DNA from: Euwallacea fornicatus
Taxonomy: Eukaryota > Arthropoda > Insecta > Coleoptera > Curculionidae
Length of the DNA: 64,000 nt
Assembly: GCF_040115645.1 (NCBI RefSeq)
Contig: NC_089561.1
Span: 2,418,001 to 2,482,000 of the forward strand
Reading direction: 5' to 3'
Shown here piece after piece: positions 1 to 10,287 of the stretch. Made by a program: the position numbers and the translations under genes. The notes beneath the pieces were generated by a model. It saw only the letters and a program-made list of their open reading frames with translations. It ran no database searches and had not been told where the DNA came from. Every line of letters begins with the position of its first letter. The first letter of the stretch is position 1.

Positions 1-2031
1 TCTTAAATCCTTTAGTATATACATAGTATACGAGTGAATGGAAAAAAGGCCAGAAACGTAATCAACCGTATGTTTTTTTAAATTATTTTATCGAGGGCAC
101 AAACAGCCAGTCATATGTATAAATAGTTAGGTAAATATTTTCTTCTTCAGTGTCTTGTGCGTTTTTTAAACTCCACGAATAAAGCATTTATGTTCATCTG
201 GAATACAGCGTGATCCACAAACAGCAACCAAAAATTAAATTCCATATTCTTTTTTTGAGTTACGGGAGGAATGGCTTTTCGGAGAGTGATTTCCTTCATT
301 TGATCCGCAGCGAAAACCATCCACCGTCCGGTTTCGAACGAATTTAATCAGTCTCGCACAGTCTATCGTAATGTTATTGAAAAGTTCTATGATCTACTCG
401 TTCGATCCACCTTCTTGTTCTATGATCTACTGTTACCGGGGTAAAGTTCCAGGTACCCTTCAGCAACACAACTTCTGAAATCTGGTTGCGCGTAAATAAA
501 AACCATATTTCTTGCCTCAGTATTTCATCATCAAATTGCGGCGAGGCATTCGTGAAAGTATATTACGATTTAGTTATCGCAGTAATGAAACAAGCTGTTG
601 TTAGTGCAGTTATGACTAATGATCGATACTGTAGACTCCAGTAAAAATAGCTTTTTAACGGAATTTATCATACCCAAAAATCCCCCTGGAGCAATTTCAA
701 CTCGGTAAATCAAAAATGATGAGATTTATCCACATTTTAGGTGATAAAAAATGCTTGTACATCCTGTGGAAGAAAAACCAAGTGACTCTTTTGTAAGGCA
801 TATTTAGCTAAATCGCTCTATTCTTCTATGCGCTAACACGTTATACTTATTGGGGCCAATATTTCTGGGACCCTCCGCATATTTTGGAGATGTGAAAACT
901 TTCACCCGTGTTCATTCGACATATCGGGAATTTTCATATCACACCCTGTGAAAGTTTTTAGATTATGTATAATGTCCCTCAAAACGCATTTCTTTTCTCG
1001 CAAATGGGGTCGAAATAAACAATAAATGTGTCTGAACCCTCCAACTTTGAGGCAAAAATGATACATTATTTACGGAACGAGGAAGGTATTAAAATTTGAA
1101 GCTCCGAGTCATAACAGCTCTCGTTTCTTAGAGATATTTTTCCTCTTTACGCTCCAGTTGTAGACACGAGAGAGAATGGATTTACTAAAAAGTGTAAAAA
1201 GCATCGAAGGGAGTGCTACGGAATATAAAACACCCCTTCGATGTTTTGTTTATGGTTTATTTTTGTTGTAGCTCAAATTGAATTATTCGTTGATGTCGCC
1301 TCGAGAAGGGGATTTGCATGCAAAGTAATGCTGATTAAATTAGAAATTACAATGAAAAAACAAATTGGAGAATTGTCAAGCGAACTATGAACATTTTTCC
1401 TATGGAGAAACACGGCGAATGATGGGAATAAATTTGGTGAAACGCTCAAGAGGACGGAACAGCCCCCCGTTGACTGATGGATATTTTCAACCCCCATCAA
1501 AAGTAACCGGGACGAGATGCCTGCCGCGAAAACACCTGGGCCCTGGAAAGCCCCTGGAAAACGGGGGGAGGGGGGGGGGGGGGGTGGCGGCGACGAATAA
1601 GTTTACTTAGGCCCGTTGACATTTCACTTACGTCATCGTTCATCTCAGTTGGACGTGACGCATGCAATCGCACAGAGGACTCTGTCTTTGCAAAATATAC
1701 TTTCTTATGTAATCATTAATTTTTGCACCCTCCTTATATTTATATAGGGTGTTTCCTAACCATACGGTGCATTTAAGGGGATATTCCTTTGTGTCAAAAT
1801 AAAAAGCAAAGTTTCCATAGAGCCTCCTAAATTTTAATGCCCCCTATTTCGGAAATAAAGCGCTTACAGACGTATATGTACAAGTATGTACTTATGCACA
1901 TATGTGAACTCTTTCAGCAAGATATTTTAGAGAATTATATGAAAATGAACTTTATTATACACTTGAAGGTACGTGCTTAGCTTTACGACTCATAAATCGA
2001 CAATCTTAAATCGATCTGTTTTCTTGTAATA
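1..2031. other. Gene-free region, upstream end
   Basis: I see no supportable gene here. Open frames are short and have no recognisable domain or splice-flanked continuation. There is a G-rich run near 1564-1584. The stretch around 1746-1870 begins with a motif of the type seen at insect transposon ends (AGGGTGTTTCC) but no partner end was found, so it is not called as an element. Confidence 0.5.
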
Positions 2032-3515
2032 CAGTGTTGGCCACAATTATTGCAACTTTTAAAACTGATTTATATTTTCGTTTAAATCGAAGGGACAAAT
2101 GCGCCACCCTGTACATATGTCCTTTATTCAATTACCTTTACTTATCAGAGAAAAGGAATGTATTATCTGTTTTTATCTTTACTGGTGATAACGTAAACAA
2201 ATTGCCTTTCTACGCTGGCCAAAATTATTGCAAATAAATTGTTTTGGTTTAATAATTAACTATAACAATGCAAAATAAAATAAATGTTTAATATTTAGTG
2301 TAATATCCTTTAGCCCTCAATACATCTGCCATTCTATATGGCATAGAATTAATTAATTTCACAATTATAGCTGGATCCCTTTCTGAACAAGCTTTTGATA
2401 GTAATTCGAATAGGCCCGTGGCATTTTTAACTTTTCGGTCCGGAATTTTCTGATCCAAGATATCCCATAAGTTCTCAATTGGATTCAGATCCGGACTTTC
2501 GGACGGCCATTCTATAACAGGTATTTTTTGCTGTTCTAACCGCTCTTTGACCAATTCGAAGGCATTCTTTGGGTGGTTATCGTGTTGAAAGGTGAATTTA
2601 AGCGGCGTGACCTCATCTGTGTGGGGTTCCAAAACAATCCTCAAAATATCTCTGTGTATAAACTGGTCCATTTTCCCTCAATTTTGTGTAGAGGCCCCAT
2701 ACCAAATGACGAAAAACACCCCCACACCATTACAAATCCTCCGCCATGCTTCACAGTAGGACAAGTGTATTTTGGATCCAATGTCTGAGCTTTAAGCCGC
2801 CTTAGGTCAACCACACCATCACTTCTAGATAAATTAAAATTAGACTCCTCACTAAACGCGACTCATTTCCTAATCACTTGTTGTCCAATGAATGTGGTTG
2901 GAACAAAGACTTTTTGGCAAGTCTATAACTATTTAAGCCATATTCACAAAGACTTCGCTTTATTGTTCGACTTAAAAGGCCAGATGGTCCTGCTTGGTCG
3001 ATTTCACCCACGATTTTCGTTGAAGATAGCAAAGGACTTCTTTTCGCAATATTTAAAATCTTCCGGTCTGATTGCTTGGAGGACTTTCTTGGTCTACCAG
3101 TGTTTTTAATGGTATTTTACTACCAGCACGAATAAATTGTTGGATGATTCTCGACATTGTCGATTTATGAAGTTGTAAATTTCCGGCTATTTCGACTTGC
3201 CTTAGACAATTCTTACGTTTTACTTCGAGCCATGGCGGAATATTCACAAAATAATACTCGAATCGAATACAAGAACTGAAAAGCAAAATTTAGTCAAAAA
3301 AAAACACAAAACATTAATAGCTGCAATAATTTTGGCCAGAATAGAAACACAATTTGTTTATGCCAGTGAATACAAGAAGAGATAATACGCTCCCTTTCTC
3401 TGATAAGTAAAGGTAGTTCGATAAAGGATGTATGTACAGGGTGGCGCGTTTGTCACTTCGATTTAAACAAAAACAAAAATCAATTTTAAAAGTTGCAATA
3501 ATTGTGGCCACACTG
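2032..3515 (-). mobile_element. Decayed Tc1-like element with long terminal inverted repeats
   Basis: The two ends are inverted copies of each other for about 200 bp. The left end starts CAGTGTTGGCCACAATTATT at 2032; the right end, read on the minus strand from 3515, starts CAGTGTGGCCACAATTATTG. Both are flanked by TA (2030-2031 and 3516-3517), the target duplication of the Tc1/mariner superfamily. The repeats differ by several substitutions and small indels, so the copy is not recent. The interior encodes a broken transposase on the minus strand. Length of about 1.5 kb fits a full-length Tc1 element. Confidence 0.88.
2288..3286 (-). pseudogene. Tc1-like transposase remnant (DD34E)
   Basis: The C-terminal part is an open frame at 2671-2288 carrying QHDN, then 34 residues, then the glutamate of SPDLNPIENLWD, which is the second Asp and the Glu of a DD34E catalytic triad. 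A separate frame at 3286-3053 has a helix-turn-helix-like stretch followed by a VDQESPPSNQTGRF segment like the linker of Tc1 transposases. The pieces lie in different frames, with the middle catalytic Asp region interrupted, so no complete enzyme can be made. It lies wholly inside the inverted repeats of the 2032-3515 element. Confidence 0.85.
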
Positions 3516-3517
3516 TA

Positions 3518-5987
3518 TGTGGCAAATACATTCCCAAATAGACAAAAGTGAGATGTTATTTATCCTGATTGTGCACACCTCCTTGAGAGAGCTGATCGTG
3601 GAATTGGAGTGTCTAAGCTGATGGAGAATAGTTCTTCGGCAGATCGGTGATGTTTATAAACTCGTTGCTCGGCAATCGAGTCCAAAGGGCCACGACAGGT
3701 TTCTCTTTACCTCGGTGCTACACTGATACCTTTAGTATACCCCAGGATAGCATTCTCATCCTTCATTTTTTTTTTAAGATCATTATTAGTGATGCACCGT
3801 AGTCCTTGAGGAGCTCTGCGGGTTTGGGGTGCCAGATGATACTAAACTCTCTAAACCAGCTAATATGGGGACTGATCGTGTTATGTTTAAAAATAATTTA
3901 AAGTTAATTATACAGCAGTTCAACAACAACATGTTAGTACACGTTGAAAGTGTTGTTACATGGTTTATTCGGCGAAAAATTACTACATTGCCGGTTGATA
4001 GTTAAGGAGGTGCAATGAAGTCAAACACGTCCGTGTGAGATTTTAAGGCCACCTCGGCCTTGGCACTCACTTACAGAGTACTTGCAAATAAAAAAAATCC
4101 TGTTTTCACCCCAGGAATACCTCTTTAAGTTTGCGTCGTACATTTAGGACACACCTTGTATGGATGATCAACGAAAGAGGCTTTTATCAAAATTACTTGT
4201 TCAGCTTTCAACGTCGAGACCGATTTTTATTGCTTTTATAATTTTATACGCCTTTTCCCCACAATCGCTACGAAGCGCTGAGCAGCTTTGAGAACTCGCC
4301 GATGTTAATCTTGGGTTGCTCAAACACTAATTACACCCGCGCACTGTGAGCCATTACTGAACCAGGTCATCATGTTCTGAAAACGCACAATTTTGCTTAA
4401 TAATGAACTTGACATTGGGATAAACTTTATCGGACGACGAATGCAGTATTAATGTGCAATTAAAAATTAATTAGGTTGTATGTTTATGGTATTTACAAGG
4501 TTTTATACCTCCCTACCACTTTCGTAATGATGGAAAACCTATTTGTGGGAAGCCGTAAATGGAATTAAGTACGTCAAAAAGGCTCGAATGCACCCTTTAT
4601 GCAGAATAACGTTGGGACTGCAAATAATGAAGGCGGCTTATGCGCGGGCACGATAATCCGTCCCTGGACCAAGATAAGCAAATCTAATAGGACCCTGGTA
4701 GGACATAAACCCTAGTAAGTACACACTAAACGACAGTTATATTGGGTTTGCCGACTCGCCCCTGCCGGAGAGATGAATTTGTAATTTCATTTCTTTTTTT
4801 TTTTGAGTCATGTGATTAATACCTTTTGCCTACTGAAGTTGAATTTGCGTTCGATATTGCGAAATTTGGCAACACACGTGACAACATCAAATAATTTAGC
4901 GGTAATTTGAGTGCAGTCAGCCTGCAGAAACTGCACTCCTTCCACCTCGACGTATTGCTCAGCATCTTGGACCAATAACAAATCCATCAATCCATATTTT
5001 CGACGTCCCCCAAATTTATATAATTTCCGGCTGTTCTTCAGGAATTGTGCTGGTGGATAAATCGTCGAATCTAAGCTGCTAAGTGATTAAAGTCGACACG
5101 TGCAATATCTCCGGAGAAAAGGATGATTGATGGACGTTGTCCGAAAAAAAGGACGCAAGCAGCCCCCGTGCAACGTCTATTTATCTCTATTATGAATACG
5201 TTTTGTTCCTCCATGTAAAATCCTGGGCTGAGGCGATTATGAATCGTCAGCGTTTTAATAATGATGGATTTGCGCATTTCCTTTCAGAACAGCTATCCAG
5301 ATGGAAAATATCCAAAGTTTCCAAGACAAACCGCGAGTTATGAACTGGTTCATTACGCTGATTGTTCCCAGAACAATAACCGGAGCTTGTAAAGTCACCG
5401 TTCAAATTACTTCTCCTAGGGAAAATATCACCGGAGCAGTTGGTAGTAAAAGAACGGAACAAGCAAGCTGAAGGCCGTAAAACATTAGAGGAGGAATAAC
5501 TGCTGCCGAAATATACTGCGCGAGATAAAGGGGGCGACTTTCTGGAAATACCCGGTAATAAATAACGAGGGCGGGGGTGTGAACCGCAGTAATAAGTACT
5601 CCGTCTTAAACTTCCGGATTTAGAGGACCTAGGAGTACTTTAAGTTGGGAAACAAACCCGAGGAAATCGATAATGATACTGATGTAATGCGGCATTTTAA
5701 AACCGTGTAAGAAAGGATTTGAAATTACATTAACGAGGTATGTACGTATACACGACGTTACCGGCATTGGAACCAAAATGACACTACCAATACCTGCATG
5801 TTCAAAAACGCCTTTCCGAATGTCAAGTGCAACTAACAAAATCATACAAGTGTTAAAATTAAATATTTCCAGAACGTGCTGGCCAAGTCCGGCAATGGAA
5901 CATTCGGAGCGATAGAAGATCAAATTGAGCCACTCAAAAACCGCTCAAAAATCAAATTTCGGGTGGAGGGGAGGCAGGAAAAAGATA
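3518..5987. other. Gene-free region between transposons
   Basis: No frame here has a recognisable domain, and none can be joined through credible splice sites to a longer product. I see no tRNA or rRNA. The small frames at 5071-5462 and 5606-5923 overlap each other on both strands and look like chance. Confidence 0.45.
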
Positions 5988-6200
5988 TACAGTTGTGGAC
6001 AAAAGTATGGAATATGTTTCAAAACTAAATTTTCGTGGTGATCACTTTTGTTTTCGCCTTCAAAGTTTATTGATAAGGTAAAGGTATGATCCTAAATTCA
6101 CCGTACAATATTTGGCTTTGGAATGTGGTTTTTGAAAAATTTGTTGTCAAAAAAAAATTTTTTTTACAAAACTGTGAAATACTATGAAGTGTTGTCGTTT

Positions 6201-7262
6201 ATGGAGGCATTATCAGTTATTCAGTCCGATTGTGCGGTGCATTTTATACGAAATTTTTCGGAAGATTTTTGCAATTCACTAGTCCATATGCCACGTGATG
6301 GCTACAACCAAAAAGACACTGCAAATACGTTAAAGATAAGCCAAGAGCCCGTCTCCAAAATAAAAAAAAAAAATTTGGCACATATGGGAATGTAAAAGAT
6401 GGCGTAAGACCTGGACGCCTAAGAAAAAAGGAGCCACTACCGATCGATGGATTAGGAAAATATTATCCGCAGATCCTGGCAAGTCTTCCAGGTCTATAAA
6501 GAAAGAAATCACTAACAATAGTGACATCGATATAAGCGATCGCACTGTATGTCGTCGGTCGTGCCAAAGGGGATTAGTAGGAAGGATTGCAGTGAAGAAG
6601 CCCTTAATTTCTAAGAAGAACACAAGAGCCAGAACTAAATTTGCTCGGAAACATTTATTTTGGTCACCTCCAAAGTGAAGAGTACTGTTCTTTTCAGGGA
6701 CGAAACTAAAGTTAATATCTTTAATTCTGATGGGCAACATTATGTTCGTCGACCTGCGATGGCTAGGATTGATCCCAATCATCAAAAACCAACAGTAAAA
6801 CATGATGGTGGTAGCATAATGCCATGGGGATGCTTTTCTCGATCCGGCGTTGGACCATTGGTCAAAATTGTGGAAATTACGGATCGGTTTCAATACAAAG
6901 CCATCCTTGAGCTCAATATGCCGCCATTTGCTGATGAAAATATGTCTTTACTTTGGCGTTTCCGGCAGGACAACGACCCTAAACATTCATTCCGAGTAGC
7001 AAAAAATTGGCCGAATGATAATAACATTCCTGCATTACAATAGCCGTCCCAGTCGCCGGATCTCAATCCGATTGAGCATCTCTGGGAACACTTAAAACGA
7101 AAAATTCGAGACAGAAATGTGTCCCATCGGGATGAGTTGTGAAAAGTCCTGCAGGAAGAATGGGTGAAGATTCCTAGTTCCGTTTATGAAAATTTTATTG
7201 ATTCTATGCACCGTCGATGTCGGGCTGTCATCAATTCGAAAGGATATACCGCAAAATATTAG
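6201..7262 (+). pseudogene. Tc1-like transposase remnant, broken by stops
   Basis: Frames read an N-terminal helix-turn-helix-like region (about 6290-6360). A central segment follows with the first catalytic Asp (LFRDETKVNIF, about 6690-6725). A later segment has the second Asp (RQDNDPKHSF, about 6966-6995) and the Glu (SPDLNPIEHLWE, about 7050-7090). In-frame stops lie at about 7042 and 7141, and the N-terminal half is in another frame, so it is a dead copy. The natural C-terminus (SKGYTAKY) is followed by a stop at 7260-7262. Confidence 0.85.
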
Positions 7263-7446
7263 TTTATTTAAAGTTTTGTACTGATTATAATGAATTTTGC
7301 AAAGCATTCCATTCTTTTGTCCAGCACAATTTATTGCATTTTTTTTTTTACATTTGTAGAAATTAATTAATTCGTTTTTGTTTATAATATTGTTAAGTAT
7401 ATTCTTGGGTTTCTGTACAATATGTTTATTTTTTAACGATCAACTA

Positions 7447-8879
7447 CACTGACTTTCAAAAAAACCGCAACACCAAGAAGAACGCATTGTATGTATTTGA
7501 AATTTTGATATGATCTTAGACTTGTAAAGAGAAAAAAATGATAAAAATTTCAAGTTCGTATTTTAATGCGATATGAAGTTTTTCTTTACTTTTTTATCTG
7601 TTACGATCGTTCTTTTTGCAAATTTTTTTACAGGCGGATAGCGATAAAGGTACTATTGTTAGTACCATATTGAATGTGTGGTAGTGCAAAATGCCTCGTG
7701 TACGCCAAAATGCAGTTTATCGGCAGTTAACTCCCTTTGAAAGGGGAAGAATTGTTGGTATGCATGAGGCAGGTTTACCTTTCCGCGAAATTACACGTAG
7801 ATTGGATCGAAACGCATCAACAGTGCTAAGAGCTTGGAGAGATTGGTCTAACGAAGGGTCAGCAAATCGTCATCGTGGTAGTGGCCGTCCAAGAACGACG
7901 AACCAACGCGAAGACCGGCGACCTCGTCGTTCAGCGACAGGCGCCCCGTTTGAAACAATTCCGTCTCTTGGTGCTAACTGGGTAGCCACCCTAAATCGAA
8001 GGGTCTCCCTTAGTACCATGTATCGCAGAATTCGAAGTTTTGGACTAAATTCATATCGTCCTATGCGTCGGCTTCCATTATCACGAAACCACTGGGTGGC
8101 CCGACTGGAGTGGTGTCGTCTGAGAGTGCAATGGGTGGATGAGTGGAGAAGAATCGTGCTCAGTGATGAGAGCCGATTTTGTTTATGGCGATCTGATGGA
8201 CGGTTACGTGTTAGAAGGCGCAGAGGAGAGCGATTAAATTTGGACTTTTTGGAAAGGCGTCATTCTGGTTTAACACCAGGTGTCATGGTTTGGGGTGCCA
8301 TCCAGTATGGTAGTCGGTCTCCTCTCGTTTTCATTTATGATAGATTAAGTGCTCAGAGGTACATTAATAGTGTCTTAGAACCGGTTCTTGTACCATACAT
8401 GCACGACCATCCTGAGAGCACATTTCAACAGGATAATGCGCGACCACATGTAGCCAACGATACTTTGAGATGTTCGGAAGCTGAAACTTTGGATACTTTG
8501 CCTTGGCCAGCTCGGTCTCCGGATTTGTCCCCAATAGAGCATGTATGGGATATAATGGGTCGGAGACTTCAACGTTTAGCTCGCCCTCCAGAGACCATAG
8601 ATGAACTCTGCGAGCAGGTGCAGATTGCCTGGGATACAATACCGCAGGAAGATATTGACAATTTAATTTTAAGCACGCCACGTCGCTCACAGGAATGTAT
8701 TAATTTAAGAGGAGATACCACTCATTATTAAATTATTATTAAATTTGTTCACTTATTCGCAATAATTTTCTTTTGATATTTTGATCGTTTTTATCAATTA
8801 CCCGACCCAACGTAATGCCAGAATTTCAAACGTGGACGATGCGTTCTTCTTGGTGTTGCGGTTTTTTTGAAAGTCAGTG
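7447..8879 (+). mobile_element. Intact-looking Tc1-like element nested in an older one
   Basis: The ends are inverted repeats that I read as identical for about 41 bp. The left end begins CACTGACTTTCAAAAAAACC at 7447, and the right end gives the same sequence on the minus strand from 8879. TA flanks both sides (7445-7446 and 8880-8881). At 1433 bp, with one uninterrupted transposase gene inside, it has the structure of a complete autonomous Tc1-family transposon. It is inserted in the 3' part of the decayed 5990-8936 element, so it arrived later. Confidence 0.93.
7691..8731 (+). CDS. Tc1-family DDE transposase, intact (346 aa)
   Basis: This enzyme cuts and pastes its own element at TA sites. 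It acts in the nucleus and binds the terminal repeats. The N-terminus (about residues 10-75) is a paired-like helix-turn-helix (LTPFERGRIVGMHEAG, then an ITRRLDRNASTVLRAW helix pair), followed by a basic GRPRTT linker. The catalytic core has the first Asp in IVLSDESRF (near residue 158), the second in QQDNARPH, and Glu in SPDLSPIEHVWD exactly 34 residues after the second Asp, i.e. DD34E. A GVMVWGAI motif lies between. Length is normal for the family. There are no frameshifts or stops, unlike the two other Tc1 copies nearby. The ATG lies 244 bp inside the left repeat. Whether it is expressed or active cannot be told from sequence. Confidence 0.93.
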   Translation: MPRVRQNAVYRQLTPFERGRIVGMHEAGLPFREITRRLDRNASTVLRAWRDWSNEGSANRHRGSGRPRTTNQREDRRPRRSATGAPFETIPSLGANWVATLNRRVSLSTMYRRIRSFGLNSYRPMRRLPLSRNHWVARLEWCRLRVQWVDEWRRIVLSDESRFCLWRSDGRLRVRRRRGERLNLDFLERRHSGLTPGVMVWGAIQYGSRSPLVFIYDRLSAQRYINSVLEPVLVPYMHDHPESTFQQDNARPHVANDTLRCSEAETLDTLPWPARSPDLSPIEHVWDIMGRRLQRLARPPETIDELCEQVQIAWDTIPQEDIDNLILSTPRRSQECINLRGDTTHY

Positions 8880-8938
8880 TATTTTGATATGAAACTATGA
8901 TGGATTTAAAATATTCCATAGTTTCGTCCACAACTGTA

Positions 8939-10287
8939 CGTACACAATAGAACCGCCCGAATATTTTTTAACATTTCTAATACGTGAGGCAAATTTATGC
9001 TAACCAACATCAAATGAACCGGACCAGAGTAAAAAAATCAGGGTTCTCCATCTTTCTTCTAACCGAAAAAAGTTGCGTTCGATTATTCCTAATTTTTTAA
9101 CTGCAACAAATAAAAAAATGCAAAAAACTGCTGGGAAAAAGAACGAAAATCGACGATTGCATACCCATTTAGCCCTGCGTTACAACCCTTGTGCCGTAAC
9201 AAATTATCGGAGGGTTATTAGAAAACTTTTGCCGCATTGGAACATAAACTGGCCCGAGTGGCGTAAATCGCCCGGTTCTGTGCATATTCGCAGTAGATTT
9301 CGGCCGTTTGACGCACGTGGGTGAAATTAGTCAAAAGCCGTTTGGAGATGAAAGGGCGATGAATTATTTAATATGCAGTCCGTAATGACGTGTTTGATAG
9401 TTCTCTTCCAGGAACAGATAAAATGTCCAGAGGGCAAATAATGTATATACCCGTTTTCAGCCCTGTAATTAACAGTCGGGATATGTCTGGTAAATGGGGT
9501 TGAAAAGGATGCGGTCGAGCCTTAATGCGGTCTTTAAGGAACTACGCATCCCCCGTGGCTCTTCGGAGGTAAGTTTTGATTAAATATTCTTGGGTTGCTA
9601 GGTCGGGATGGATCTATTAAGACCAAAATATCGTAACAATGCCAGAGCAAACACGAAAATTCTTAGAATCTCAGAGTTTCTACGGTCAAGGACATAACCA
9701 CTTGGAACGAATCTATTGAATCCAAAACATTTAAATAAAAGAAATCAAGATTTGTGTAAAAACGAAACCCCGCACTTAGATTAGAAAATAATCCTTTAAT
9801 TAAAAATTTAATTAGCTGCTATTTATCAATGCTAATTAGTGGCCTCGCTAGTGACGTAGACTCGTATCAATACCGAGTTAGGACAATTTGTAACATGGAG
9901 AGTAATTACACGTATTTGTAAATAAACGTGAATTGTTTTGCGAAAATCACTAAATTATAGGAAGATCTTAATACTTCGTGAATGCACCGAGAACAGGACC
10001 GTAATAGTGACCATCTCACTTTCACAGTTCCTATCATGTTAGAAAAGACACAAAAAAAAACGCTCCGGCTCTGTCCTAACCTAAGGCAGTGTTTACATTG
10101 ATTCCAGCAATTTTTCTATAATCATTTATTTCTATGTTACGAAGATAATATTGGAAAAGTATATATTTGGGACCACGTATGACCAAATGAAATATAGTAT
10201 ATTATTCTCCATTGAAACGATCACGTATATGGTAAGACTATTGAATATTATGCAATAAAGCATGGCGAATATTTAAACAATTTTTAG
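8939..10287. other. Intergenic, upstream of the P450
   Basis: No gene seen. The stretch contains the P450 5' flank. An 83-codon open frame at 9073-9324 has no recognisable domain. AT-rich sequence near 10200-10270 precedes the P450 start, but I cannot assign a definite promoter motif. Confidence 0.45.

Larger units (their letters stand above)
5990..8936 (+). mobile_element. Decayed Tc1-like element split by a second insertion
   Basis: The left end starts CAGTTGTGGACAAAAGTATG at 5990. The right end, read on the minus strand from 8936, starts CAGTTGTGGACGAAACTATG. TA flanks both (5988-5989 and 8937-8938). The ends are far too distant (2947 bp) for one Tc1 element, because a second complete element (7447-8879) sits inside; removing it with one TA leaves about 1.5 kb. 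The interior carries a broken transposase at about 6201-7262 on the plus strand. Confidence 0.87.

Noticed and set aside
1365..1610. 81-codon open frame through the G-rich tract
   Set aside because: Glycine run is produced by the poly-G tract; no domain and no conserved context.
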